Shown here piece after piece: positions 45,710 to 54,756 of a DNA stretch of 64,000 bases; position 1 is the first letter of the stretch; every line of letters begins with the position of its first letter. Source of the stretch: Halomonas eurihalina (lineage in GTDB: Bacteria > Pseudomonadota > Gammaproteobacteria > Pseudomonadales > Halomonadaceae). A program made the position numbers and the translations under genes. The stretch covers positions 101,316 to 165,315 of the forward strand of contig NZ_VTPU01000010.1 in assembly GCF_008274785.1 (NCBI RefSeq), given 5' to 3'. Below the pieces are notes generated by a model. It had not been told where the DNA came from, searched no databases, and saw only the letters and a program-made list of their open reading frames with translations.

Positions 45710-46936
45710 ATGACGACCGACACCACCCTTCCGCTGACGCCGGATTACGATGCCTGGCCGATCGAAGCCCGCCTCCAGGCCGTGGAAAGCTCCCCGCGCC
45801 AGGTCTCGGTGCGCTGGAGCGACGGCCGGGTCAGCCGTTATCACAGCATCTGGCTGCGCGAGAATGCCGCCGACGAGACCACCGTCAATCCAGCAACCCG
45901 CGAGCGCATCCTCGACCTCTCCACCCTGCCTGCCTGGCCGGAGATCGCGAATGCCGAAATCGACGGCAGCGGCGCGCTGTGCATCGATTTCGTGCCCGAA
46001 GACCGTCGCCTGCGCTTTCACCCCGGCTGGCTGCGTGCCCACGACTATGACAATGCCACCGACGAGACCCCGCTGGTCCCGGTGACCACCTGGCGCGGCG
46101 GTCCCGGCGAGCGACCCGACAGCCTGGACGCCAGCGGCCTGCTCGATAGCGAACCCGGCGACGACGCCGAGGAAGCGATCCTCGCCCCGGCGCTGGAGGC
46201 CATTCTCGGCAAGGGACTGGCCCGTCTGCGCAACCTGCCCACCGAGCCCGGCTCGCTGGAAGCCATTGCCCGGCGCATCGGCCCGGTACGCCCCACCAAC
46301 TTCGGGCAGTTGTTCGACGTGCGCGCCAAGCCGGAACCCGACTCCAACGCCTATACCTCCATCGCCCTGCCGCCCCACGTGGACCTGCCAACCCGCGAGT
46401 ATCACCCCGGGCTCCAGTGCCTGCACTGCCTCGAGAACAGCGTGGCCGGCGGCGAGGCGGTGATGCTCGACGGCTTCGCCGTGGCCGAGGCGCTGCGCGA
46501 ACGCGACCCGCAGGCCTACGCCACCCTGACCCGCGTGCGCTGGCGCTTCGCCAATACGGCCCGCACCACCGATCATGTCTGGCACGCGCCGATAATTCGC
46601 CTGGATGCCCGAGGCGAACTACTCGAAGTGCGCATCGCCGATTTCCTGCGCGGCCCCCTGCAGACCGATTTCGCGGAGGTCGAGCCGGCCTACGACGCCC
46701 TGATGACCCTGCAACGCCTGCTGCGCGAACCCGAGTTCGCCATTCGCTTCACCTACCAGCCCGGCGATCTGGTGATCTTCGACAACCGGCGCCTGCTCCA
46801 TGCCCGGGATGCCTTCGAAGGCGACAGCGGACACCGCTGGCTGCAGGGGTGCTATCTGGAACGCGACGAGATCCGCTCGCGCTACCGCATGGTCCAGCGC
46901 GCCCGGCGTCAACGACGGATCGGCGCCGAGGGCTGA
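45710..46936 (+). CDS. gamma-butyrobetaine hydroxylase (Fe(II)/2-oxoglutarate dioxygenase)
   Basis: The 408-residue protein has the N-terminal DUF971-like domain (WSDGRVSRYHSIWLRENA), and a TauD/TfdA catalytic domain with iron ligands in PPHVDLPTREYHPG (HxD) and in NRRLLHARDAF (distal His), followed by the RWLQGCYLERDEIRSRYR C-terminus typical of gamma-butyrobetaine and trimethyllysine dioxygenases. It should make L-carnitine from gamma-butyrobetaine and so feed the cdh genes. AGGAGG immediately precedes the ATG. A trimethyllysine dioxygenase is less likely in this context. Confidence 0.88.
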   Translation: MTTDTTLPLTPDYDAWPIEARLQAVESSPRQVSVRWSDGRVSRYHSIWLRENAADETTVNPATRERILDLSTLPAWPEIANAEIDGSGALCIDFVPEDRRLRFHPGWLRAHDYDNATDETPLVPVTTWRGGPGERPDSLDASGLLDSEPGDDAEEAILAPALEAILGKGLARLRNLPTEPGSLEAIARRIGPVRPTNFGQLFDVRAKPEPDSNAYTSIALPPHVDLPTREYHPGLQCLHCLENSVAGGEAVMLDGFAVAEALRERDPQAYATLTRVRWRFANTARTTDHVWHAPIIRLDARGELLEVRIADFLRGPLQTDFAEVEPAYDALMTLQRLLREPEFAIRFTYQPGDLVIFDNRRLLHARDAFEGDSGHRWLQGCYLERDEIRSRYRMVQRARRQRRIGAEG

Positions 46937-46970
46937 TATCAAGTGGATGCCGGGCACATCCCGAAGACGC

Positions 46971-47000
46971 CAACCCCCTGGCCGAAGAACCAGGGGGTTG
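46971..47000. terminator. bidirectional-looking hairpin after the hydroxylase gene
   Basis: An 11-bp stem (CAACCCCCTGG/CCAGGGGGTTG) with an 8-nt loop is followed by a second small CCCCG/CGGGG hairpin (about 47006-47023). T-runs are weak on both strands; it lies between two convergent genes. Confidence 0.55.
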
Positions 47001-47081
47001 TAAAGCCCCGACAATATGCGGGGTTGGTCGGCAAGTTGAAGCTAGCCAGCGCCGACGGTGATCGCAGCGAAGCGTAACGCG

Positions 47082-49742
47082 TCAGTAAGCCTCCTCGTAG
47101 ACTGCCATCACCTCCTGTGGTCCCTTGACCGGCCTGGCGTTGAACATGATAGCGGCATCCCCCATGGCATGGGCCGCCAGGTTCGACAGATTGTCCCGTG
47201 GGACGCCGAGATCGCTCAGATAGCGCGGATGGTCAACCGACTGCATCAGCGCCTCCACCGCTTGGGCCGCGGCCAGTCCCGCTTCGCGCGCATCCATCCC
47301 GGTGGTCTGCACGCCAAGCGCTTGGGCCGCCAGTGCCAGCTTGTGGCCGGCATGGTCGACGTTGAAGCGCATCACACGAGGCAACATGATACCGCAGGCC
47401 AGACCATGTGGAATGTCATGGATTGCACCCAGCGTATGGGCCATGGCATGGGCCAGGCCGACTTGCGCCACATTGAATGCCCAACCGGCCATGGTGGCCG
47501 CCAACTGAAGATTGGCGCGCGCGGCTTCGTCATGGGGCTTTGCCACCACCCGGGGCAGGTTCTCGCTGATGAGGCGGATGGCCTGCAGCGCCTGACCGTC
47601 GCAAATCGGCTGCGAGCGTGTACTGGTCAGCGCTTCGATAGAGTGAGTCATGGCATCCAGTGCCGTGGTCACCGTCATGCGATGGGGCAAGCCAAGGGTG
47701 AAGCGAGGATCGAGAATCGTGCTGTTGGGCACGATGTGCGGATCAAGAATATAGACCTTGCGTCCCACCGCCTTATTCTTTATTACCGCCACATTGGTCA
47801 CCTCGCTGCCAGTCCCGGAGGTGGTGGGGATAGCAATATGAGGGGTCTGCGGTTCCTGCAATCGCAGCATGGCCATGTGATCGTTGCACTTGCCACCATT
47901 CTTCAGCACGACACATACCGCCTTGGAAGTATCGATTACGCTGCCCCCGCCAACGCTGACGATGGCATCTGCCCCGCACTCCCGGGCATAGGCCGCCGCC
48001 GCATCGACAGTATCCAGTGACGAGTCCTGTTCTATACGGTCGTAAACCCCAACACAGAAATCATCCAGCGCCTCTCTGACCAGCGTGGGCAAGCCCGTCG
48101 CGTTAACGCCCTCATCCGTCATGATCACGGCGCGCTTGCAACCCAGCTTGACCATCTCCTTGTAGATGGCCGGCAGGCTGCCGTGACCCGAGATGATATT
48201 GGTAGGCGCATTGTACTGGACGAAGGGAGTCTTCTTGTCATCCGACAAAATGGCCATGGCCGGACTGGCCCCGACCGACGCGTAGGCGCTGACATGGACC
48301 CGCTTGACCTGAACGAACTCCGACAGCCCGGAAGCTCCCATCTCGCGCCCGAAACCAGACTGCTTGTAGCCACCAAAGGGGCAGAAGTCACCGAAAGCGT
48401 GGTAATTGTTGATCCACACCGTACCCGTGCGTAACTGGGTGGCAACACGCTGCGCCCGGGCATTGCTGCCGGAATAGACGCCTCCCGCCAGGCCATAGAT
48501 GGAGTCATTGGCAATGGCCACGGCTTCTTCATCGCTGTCGAACCGGATCACCACGACCACCGGGCCGAAGATCTCTTCCTGGGCGATACGCATGCGATTA
48601 TCGACATCCGTGAAGATCGTCGGCGCATAGTAATGGCCACCCGAAATACCGGGCACCTCGACCCGATGTCCACCGGTCAGCAGGGTAGCCCCCTCCTCCA
48701 GCCCCAGCTTGACGTAGCCTTCGACGGTCTCGAGCTGTTTGCCACTGACCAGCGGCCCCAGGTGGCTCTCTGGCGAGAGCGGATAGCCGACCCGAAGGGC
48801 TTCGGTACGCGCCTTCAACTTATCGATAAAGGCGTCATAGATCTTCGATGACACCAGCAGCCGGGTACCGGACTCGCACACCTGCCCCTGATGCAGAAAA
48901 GTACCGAAGACCGCTCCCTCGACAGCCGCATCCAAGTCTGCATCGTCAAGGATGATATTGGCTGACTTGCCTCCCAGCTCCAGCGTGACACGCTTCGTGG
49001 AGTCGGCCGCCAGCTTCATGATGTTGTTGCCAACGCTGGTGCTGCCGGTAAAGGAGATCTTGTCGACATCAGGATGAGTGCAGAGCAGATTGCCCACTTC
49101 TCTGCCTTGACCGGTAATGACGTTGATGACCCCCTTGGGGATGCCTGCCGCCTTGGCGGCCTCGGCAATGATCAAGGCGGTAAGCGGTGTCTGGGTCGCC
49201 GGTTTCAGCACGATGGTATTACCCATGATGATGGCATGGGATATTTTCCAGAAAGCCATGCTGGCCGGGAAATTCCAGGGGATGATCCCGACACAGACCC
49301 CGATCGGCTCGCGACGGATATAGTCACGCCCCGGCGCCCCCACATTTCCGGAGTAGGGAATCTCTTCCTCCCAGGGAAAGCTGTTGGCCGAGTAGTGAGC
49401 CAAATTACGCAGCAGAGCGGCGCCGTTGGCAGCCCAGAACTTCGACAGGTTGATCACGTGGCCGGCATCCATGGATTCAGCCATGGCCAGACGACCGGCC
49501 AACTTAGTCACGTGATCAGCAAAGTCATAGATTCTTGCAGCGCGCTCCTGTGGTGTCATCTTCGGCCACTCACCGTGATCGAAGGCCCAGCGCGCCGCTT
49601 CAATGGCCCGCAGGGCATCTGCCTCCCCGGCCTGAGCCACCGTTGCGACCGGCTGCTCATTACCCGGATCAGTCGTAGTGAAGGTTCTGCCATCGGCGGC
49701 ATCGACGAATTCACCGTCGAGAAAGAGCTGGTAGGAATCCAT
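47082..49742 (-). CDS. aldehyde dehydrogenase fused to iron-containing alcohol dehydrogenase
   Basis: This 886-residue protein has two enzymes. Residues 1 to about 490 are a classical NAD(P) aldehyde dehydrogenase with Asn157 (IIPWNFP), Glu255 (TLELGGKS) and Cys289 (GQVCESG), i.e. the non-acylating, betaine-aldehyde-dehydrogenase-like class. From about 505 there is a group III iron alcohol dehydrogenase with VGGGSVIDTSKAV, TTSGTGSEVTN and metal ligands in ALDAMTHSIEA and AHTLGAIHDIPHG. Together they could take a primary alcohol to the acid. It is not AdhE, whose ALDH half is CoA-acylating. AGGAGG at 9 nt selects ATG 49742 over 49751. It is divergent from the 743-residue gene. Confidence 0.9.
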   Translation of the reverse strand: MDSYQLFLDGEFVDAADGRTFTTTDPGNEQPVATVAQAGEADALRAIEAARWAFDHGEWPKMTPQERAARIYDFADHVTKLAGRLAMAESMDAGHVINLSKFWAANGAALLRNLAHYSANSFPWEEEIPYSGNVGAPGRDYIRREPIGVCVGIIPWNFPASMAFWKISHAIIMGNTIVLKPATQTPLTALIIAEAAKAAGIPKGVINVITGQGREVGNLLCTHPDVDKISFTGSTSVGNNIMKLAADSTKRVTLELGGKSANIILDDADLDAAVEGAVFGTFLHQGQVCESGTRLLVSSKIYDAFIDKLKARTEALRVGYPLSPESHLGPLVSGKQLETVEGYVKLGLEEGATLLTGGHRVEVPGISGGHYYAPTIFTDVDNRMRIAQEEIFGPVVVVIRFDSDEEAVAIANDSIYGLAGGVYSGSNARAQRVATQLRTGTVWINNYHAFGDFCPFGGYKQSGFGREMGASGLSEFVQVKRVHVSAYASVGASPAMAILSDDKKTPFVQYNAPTNIISGHGSLPAIYKEMVKLGCKRAVIMTDEGVNATGLPTLVREALDDFCVGVYDRIEQDSSLDTVDAAAAYARECGADAIVSVGGGSVIDTSKAVCVVLKNGGKCNDHMAMLRLQEPQTPHIAIPTTSGTGSEVTNVAVIKNKAVGRKVYILDPHIVPNSTILDPRFTLGLPHRMTVTTALDAMTHSIEALTSTRSQPICDGQALQAIRLISENLPRVVAKPHDEAARANLQLAATMAGWAFNVAQVGLAHAMAHTLGAIHDIPHGLACGIMLPRVMRFNVDHAGHKLALAAQALGVQTTGMDAREAGLAAAQAVEALMQSVDHPRYLSDLGVPRDNLSNLAAHAMGDAAIMFNARPVKGPQEVMAVYEEAY

Positions 49743-49880
49743 GGGGTGCATACCTCCTGATTGCCGGCTCCGTCGATCACACAGGTTCGAGGCTGCCGGC
49801 AATGACGCATTGTGATTGTGTTTGGATCGCCTTGCCTGGAAAACCCTACCAATGCCCTCTGAAACGACAAAGCAAATAGG

Positions 49881-49918
49881 GGTGTTTCAATAAAATTGAT
49901 GTTTTACACTGAAACACC
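49881..49918. promoter_or_regulatory. inverted repeat between divergent genes (possible operator)
   Basis: GGTGTTTCA (49881-49889) and TGAAACACC (49910-49918) form a perfect 9-bp inverted repeat with a 20-bp spacer; another TGAAAC half-site lies near 49859. It is centred about 75 bp before the 743-residue gene and 155 bp before the dehydrogenase fusion, so one protein could control both. Confidence 0.5.
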
Positions 49919-49976
49919 AACTGCTTCTTTCGCAGTGAAGAATAAAGGTTTGCCATACGCCCACAGGAGCACACCA

Positions 49977-52208
49977 ATGATTGAGAGCAACCGCCAGGAA
50001 GGCACTGAGAACCAGCGCGCCGCATCGGCCATGCTGGCGATCTTTCCTACTTCCGACAGCCTGATGGACTTCGCAAAGTCGGGCGATAACGCTCCTCTGC
50101 TGGAATCTCTACTCGCCTTCGCTCAACGCCATGGCCTATTGGACAGCCCCGACATCGACGCATTGGTTCGCTTTATCGATGAACACGACAACGGCAAGCC
50201 GGAAGAGCGACCCGCCAAGGGCAAGCCACACACCCTGGAAGAGCTGCTCGACAAGCGGCAGCAACATCTCTCCTTGAGCTTCTCGATGCGAGCCTGGACC
50301 GAGCGCATCAATACCTTGCTCGAAAAGCAGCAAGTGGCCCTACCCAGAGTCAGCAACTCAATGCTGACACGCCTGAAAAGAGAGCCGGCCGACAACCTGC
50401 ATAAACAGAACGTGCTGCGAAGCCTGGCTTTCTGGATAGGGCATCAACGTGGAGAGCTGGCCAGGGAGTGGCACTTCGAGGCGTTACAGGCGCTTTGCCA
50501 AGCCAGCAGACGCACCGAAAACTTCAATGCCGGCGTGCGCATGGGATTTTCTCTCAGCAGCCGTGGTGACCTGATCGACAATCCAGTCGTCAGTTGGTTA
50601 AAACGCACCCTGAAGCGCCATCTCGACCAACAGGATGAAGGCTCACCTGGGGGACGATGGAGCAAAGTACACTCGCACGATATCACCACTCTCTATATCG
50701 ACATCCCCAAGCAGCTCGATGCCAGTACCCCGCTCGCCTATCGCCAATGCCTGCGCCGAGCAGTGTCCCTCGCCCACAAAATGGCCATCAGTTGGGCTCT
50801 GTCGGAACACTCAAGCCACAAGCGCTTTCTCTCTATCGGCCTGACAACCGGGACGTTTTCGAATCTTGACGGATATTTGCTGCCGCTACTCGGGGCCGAG
50901 CTGCCGGGCGACCCCGTGATCCGGGTGTCGAACTTCACCCGCCAAAGTTTACTGATCAACGATATCAGGGTCATGTACAACGAGCGCCCCACCGAAGTGA
51001 CGCTCTTCAATGGTGAAGTTCTGCCGATCTGGCCACTGACCGCCCTGTGGAGCTTCATCTATTTTGATTTCGCTCCCGAACTCCAGAACGACCCGGCGCT
51101 CAGTCCTACCGAGGCAAGTTTCGAAATCGACACCTGGCAATCCCGTCATACGGATGACGCCAAGGATGCCATCAGTGCCTTCCTACGAACGCCCCATAAC
51201 GCCATGCTGGGTATCGAGATCGCCAAGACGCTCTATTATCGCCACCGCTTTGCCGAAGCCTGCGACATTCTGCGTATCGTACTCAGTCTCGATCCACACT
51301 CCATCGTGGCCCGTACCCTGCGCATGATGATTTATCGCAACATGGCCGTGGAGTCCCCGACCCTCTCCGGTGCCGAAGCGCTGTTTCGAATGGCCGCCCA
51401 GGATGCCTGGTACACTCGCCAGCACACCCCGTCACTGACAGAGGATTATTACTGTGAAGTCGGCGTACTGGCATTGGCTGAGGCCCTCACACTCGCCAAA
51501 TTCTCCCGAGCTGCGGGCAACGATGCCAGACCCGCACACTCTGCGGCGACACGCCTGCAGGCCCTGCTGGAGCAGGCCGGAGATCTTTTCGAGAAAGGCA
51601 TGGCGATCTCGCCTGCCGGACTACGCTCAAGCTTCCTGCTGGCCGCTTCCCGACTGCTGAGCGCGCTTTTCCACGCAGACGGCGATCTGCTGCTGGAGGG
51701 TAAGCACCAAGTGGATATCAGCCGCGAACTGGCCACGGAGCAGACCATGAACCTGCTGAGACTGCGCGGCTATGACGTGGATAGCGCTCCCACACCGGAG
51801 GGGAACCGATTGATCGAACGCAAGTTTCTCGACAAGATCACCTTCCACAACGACGCCATTGACCTGGGAGCTTATCAACCCACCTCATGCTACACGGCCG
51901 CCGTGGCCCTCTGGGACTTCACTCCCCAGCGCACCGCAGGCCTGGCCCGCCAGGCCTTGGTACTGATCGAACAGGCCCGAGCGATGGCACGCGAACTCAC
52001 CCGGAGTGGCGTTCATATCTACTCATTCAGCCGGATCCATGGCGAGATTCTCACACCCGCCCGCTTCCTCAAGCACATGGATAATGCCGAGCGGAGCATT
52101 CGCCGCGCGGCCGGTAACGCCATCGAGACGCAACCCGACCACTGGCCCTTGCCAGCGACCGAGCGGGTCGAACTGCTACTGATGGCGAATTTTCCTTCAT
52201 TAGAGTGA
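49977..52208 (+). CDS. large soluble protein of unknown function with TPR-like segment
   Basis: The 743-residue protein matches no family I can name. It has no signal peptide or membrane helix. The N-terminal ~110 residues are helical and charged. The middle (about 250-390) is predicted mixed alpha/beta, including FLSIGLTTGTFSNLDGYL. Around residues 415-475 there is a TPR-like stretch (TLYYRHRFAEACDILRIVLS, then LDPHS). No helix-turn-helix or kinase motif is evident. AGGAG at 7 nt supports ATG 49977 rather than 49896. It is divergent from the ALDH/Fe-ADH fusion with a shared inverted repeat, which suggests a linked role in alcohol or aldehyde use, as regulator or scaffold. That is inference. 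Confidence 0.75.
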   Translation: MIESNRQEGTENQRAASAMLAIFPTSDSLMDFAKSGDNAPLLESLLAFAQRHGLLDSPDIDALVRFIDEHDNGKPEERPAKGKPHTLEELLDKRQQHLSLSFSMRAWTERINTLLEKQQVALPRVSNSMLTRLKREPADNLHKQNVLRSLAFWIGHQRGELAREWHFEALQALCQASRRTENFNAGVRMGFSLSSRGDLIDNPVVSWLKRTLKRHLDQQDEGSPGGRWSKVHSHDITTLYIDIPKQLDASTPLAYRQCLRRAVSLAHKMAISWALSEHSSHKRFLSIGLTTGTFSNLDGYLLPLLGAELPGDPVIRVSNFTRQSLLINDIRVMYNERPTEVTLFNGEVLPIWPLTALWSFIYFDFAPELQNDPALSPTEASFEIDTWQSRHTDDAKDAISAFLRTPHNAMLGIEIAKTLYYRHRFAEACDILRIVLSLDPHSIVARTLRMMIYRNMAVESPTLSGAEALFRMAAQDAWYTRQHTPSLTEDYYCEVGVLALAEALTLAKFSRAAGNDARPAHSAATRLQALLEQAGDLFEKGMAISPAGLRSSFLLAASRLLSALFHADGDLLLEGKHQVDISRELATEQTMNLLRLRGYDVDSAPTPEGNRLIERKFLDKITFHNDAIDLGAYQPTSCYTAAVALWDFTPQRTAGLARQALVLIEQARAMARELTRSGVHIYSFSRIHGEILTPARFLKHMDNAERSIRRAAGNAIETQPDHWPLPATERVELLLMANFPSLE

Positions 52209-52223
52209 CAACAGTGGCGATGC

Positions 52224-53297
52224 CTAGCCATCCTGCGCAAGCTGGTAGGCGGTAACGGCCAGCAGGCCGGCACGCTCACCCACCTGACGGGCGTTATCGG
52301 AGCTGGCATTGCCCTGGAGTGCACGAGAGAAAACTCCTTGAAGAATAGCGGCCAGCCGAAATAGCGAGAAAGCCAGGTAAAAATTCCAGTGCTGAATACC
52401 GCGGCGTCCAACCCTGCGGCAGTACTCTTCGATCATCGCGGCTTCAGAGGGAATGCCTGCCGCTTCAAGATCGAGCCCCTGCAATCCCTTGATGCCGTTG
52501 TGGCCATGAGGAAGATGATAGGGGATACAGCAATAAGCGAGGTCCGCAAGAGGGTGTCCCAATGTGGCAAGTTCCCAATCCAGCACCGCCACCACCTTGG
52601 CCTCGTCGGGATGAAGGATGAGATTGCCGATACGATAATCGCCGTGCGCGATACTGGTAGCGGCATCATCGGGAATATTCTCGGGCAGCCACTCCATCAA
52701 CCTCTGCATGGCAGCCGCTCCCTCGGCCCCTCCGGCGGGCCTATCGCACGAGGCCCGATACTGCGTTGACCAGCGATGTATCTGCCTGGAATAGTAGTTT
52801 TCCGCCTTGCCAAAGCTCGACAAGCCCGCCTGCTGCCAATCCACACAGTGCAGATCGGCCAGCGTTTCCAGCATGGAGGCGTATACTCCTCCGCGCGCTG
52901 TCGTCGACAACCCAGCCAGATCCGGCATCTCAAGCACTCGACCCTCGACATGATCCATGACATAGAAAGGCGTTCCGATAATCTCGCTCTCCTCGCACAG
53001 CAGGCGAGTCACCGGAACAGGAACGCCCGAGTCCTGTAGTGCACGCATTACCTGATACTCACGCTCAACCTGGTGAGCCGATGGCAGCAGCTTTCCGGGT
53101 GGCTTCTTGCGCAAGACATAGCGGCCTGCTGGCGTGGTCAGCAGAAAGGTGGGATTGGATTGTCCCCCCTGGAACTGCTGGATCGACAGCCCCTCCCCGA
53201 CACCGGGTAGCTTGTCGCGGAGATAGCATTGCAGGGCCGCTTCATCGAACCGGTGACTCTCGCGGACCGGTGACAGGACAGGTTGGGATTCACTCAT
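52224..53297 (-). CDS. APH-type phosphotransferase of the ACAD10/11-LvaA type
   Basis: The 357-residue kinase-like protein has LSIQQFQGGQSNPTFLL and VLRKKPPG (nucleotide site), and the catalytic block IAHGDYRIGNLILHPDEAKV followed by VLDWELATLGHPLADLAYC. This is typical of phosphotransferases that work with acyl-CoA dehydrogenases, such as the kinase half of ACAD10/11 and LvaA of the levulinate operon, which phosphorylate 4-hydroxyacyl-CoA. It ends 15 bp from the unknown gene and is coupled to the SDR gene upstream. GAGG before ATG 53297 favours this start over ATG 53309. Confidence 0.82.
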   Translation of the reverse strand: MSESQPVLSPVRESHRFDEAALQCYLRDKLPGVGEGLSIQQFQGGQSNPTFLLTTPAGRYVLRKKPPGKLLPSAHQVEREYQVMRALQDSGVPVPVTRLLCEESEIIGTPFYVMDHVEGRVLEMPDLAGLSTTARGGVYASMLETLADLHCVDWQQAGLSSFGKAENYYSRQIHRWSTQYRASCDRPAGGAEGAAAMQRLMEWLPENIPDDAATSIAHGDYRIGNLILHPDEAKVVAVLDWELATLGHPLADLAYCCIPYHLPHGHNGIKGLQGLDLEAAGIPSEAAMIEEYCRRVGRRGIQHWNFYLAFSLFRLAAILQGVFSRALQGNASSDNARQVGERAGLLAVTAYQLAQDG

Positions 53298-53308
53298 GCT
53301 GGGCCTCA

Positions 53309-54073
53309 TCAGGAGATGGTTTCGCCGCCGTCGGCCACGATGACCTGACCGGTGACATAGCTCGACATGGGACTGGCCAAGAAGAGCGCCACCCCGGCGA
53401 TATCCAGCGGCTGGCCAAGGCGGCGCAGCGGCGTGCTCGTCTCGACGCGCCGCCGGCGTTCCGGGTCTTCCACCAGGGCCTTGGCAAAGTCAGTTTCCAC
53501 CACCCCGGGTGCAATGGCATTGACGCGGATACTGTCAGGCCCCCATTCGACGGCCAAGTTGCGCGTCAACGCAGCCTCGGCCGCCTTGGACATGCCATAA
53601 CAGCCGATGCCCGTACTGCCGCGAAGAGCAGCGATGCTGGAGAGCATGATCACGCTTCCCCCGCTCTGCTCCGCCATCTTCGGCAATACCATGTTGCACA
53701 GCCAAAAGGTGCTCTTTACGTTGGTATCCATGATCTTGTCGTAGGCCTCATCGGTGAGATTCGACATGGGGCCATACAGAGGATTGGTGGCCGCATTGCA
53801 GACCAGAATGTCGATTTGCCCCCATTCTTCCAGGGCACGTGCCACTACGTTCTCGAGCTGGGCCTTGTCACCAATATGACAGGGTACCGAGATAGCCTCT
53901 CCCCCCTGCTCGCGTATTGCCTCGGCCACTGCGGCGCAGGCTTCCGGCTTACGACTGGAGACCACGACCTTGGCCCCGTGGTGAGCGTAAGCCTCGGCAA
54001 TACTGCGCCCAATGCCACGGCTACTGCCGGTAATCAGCGCCACTTTCCCTTCGAGATTCAAGAACTCCGTCAT
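53309..54073 (-). CDS. short-chain dehydrogenase/reductase (first of two)
   Basis: The 254-residue classical SDR starts MTEFLNLEGKVALITGSSRG with the coenzyme motif GSSRGIG, NAATN (family NNAG site), the catalytic Ser in IMLSSIAALRG and Tyr-x3-Lys in CYGMSKAA. It ends VTGQVIVADGGE. The substrate is unknown; 3-hydroxyacyl-CoA is plausible next to the kinase and MaoC-type genes. GGAG precedes ATG 54073. Its stop overlaps an ATG of the kinase gene. Confidence 0.93.
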   Translation of the reverse strand: MTEFLNLEGKVALITGSSRGIGRSIAEAYAHHGAKVVVSSRKPEACAAVAEAIREQGGEAISVPCHIGDKAQLENVVARALEEWGQIDILVCNAATNPLYGPMSNLTDEAYDKIMDTNVKSTFWLCNMVLPKMAEQSGGSVIMLSSIAALRGSTGIGCYGMSKAAEAALTRNLAVEWGPDSIRVNAIAPGVVETDFAKALVEDPERRRRVETSTPLRRLGQPLDIAGVALFLASPMSSYVTGQVIVADGGETIS

Positions 54074-54120
54074 ATTCACTCCAATTGAAACTAGTGCGAT
54101 CAAGACAGGCAATTGCCCTG

Positions 54121-54579
54121 TCAGGGTATGAGCAAGGTGAGCGATTGCGCCGCGCAGGCCGGCGTCTCCTGCCCCTCCAGTTCGATGTCGATATCGGTTA
54201 CCAGTTGATAGCGCCCCCCCTCCTTGGAATGAACGGCCTGCGGGACGAAATGTGCACGAATCCGGCTTCCACACAGCACCGGCTGAATAAAACGTACCCG
54301 ATTCAAGCCGTAGTTGAGCTTGCTGTGAAACCCATCCATGCGGAAGCAGTCATCCGCCATTGCGGCGACCAGGGACAGCACCAGGTAACCGTGTGCAACA
54401 GTCGTCCCAAAGGGGGATTCACGAGCGGCCCTTTCGACATCGCAGTGGATCCACTGATGGTCGCCGGTTAACTCGGCAAAGGCATCGATTCGCTGCTGGT
54501 CGATCTCGAACCAGCGACTGATAGCGAGAGTGCTGCCCAGGCTTTTTTCGAGTTCGCTAAGGGAATGGATAACCTTCAA
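54121..54579 (-). CDS. MaoC-like (R)-enoyl-CoA hydratase
   Basis: The 152-residue single hot-dog protein has the hydratase-2 motif: AELTGDHQWIHCDVERAA with the catalytic Asp/His and PFGTTVAHGYLVLSLV. It probably hydrates or dehydrates an acyl-CoA. It is 47 bp upstream of the SDR gene on the same strand and appears to be the first gene of the MaoC-SDR-kinase run. It is divergent from the histidine-phosphatase gene, with about 180 bp of AT-rich sequence between them that should hold both promoters. Confidence 0.9.
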   Translation of the reverse strand: MKVIHSLSELEKSLGSTLAISRWFEIDQQRIDAFAELTGDHQWIHCDVERAARESPFGTTVAHGYLVLSLVAAMADDCFRMDGFHSKLNYGLNRVRFIQPVLCGSRIRAHFVPQAVHSKEGGRYQLVTDIDIELEGQETPACAAQSLTLLIP

Positions 54580-54756
54580 AGGGTTCGCCTCATGCGGTTT
54601 ATAAAATACAAGACCAATTTAGCGGAACTTTATTCCGCATAGCGATCTAAAGTGTTACCTTGGAAATCAGGAATGTCAATCGAGCACGTCCTCCCGGTTT
54701 CACTCCTGAGAGGAATACGGCGCACGCCAGGCAAGCACCGAGCAGATAGGCGAGAA

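Noticed and set aside
47082..49742. AdhE-type bifunctional alcohol/acetaldehyde dehydrogenase
   Set aside because: The N-terminal half has the Glu and Cys motifs of classical non-acylating aldehyde dehydrogenases, so the AdhE name would be misleading.
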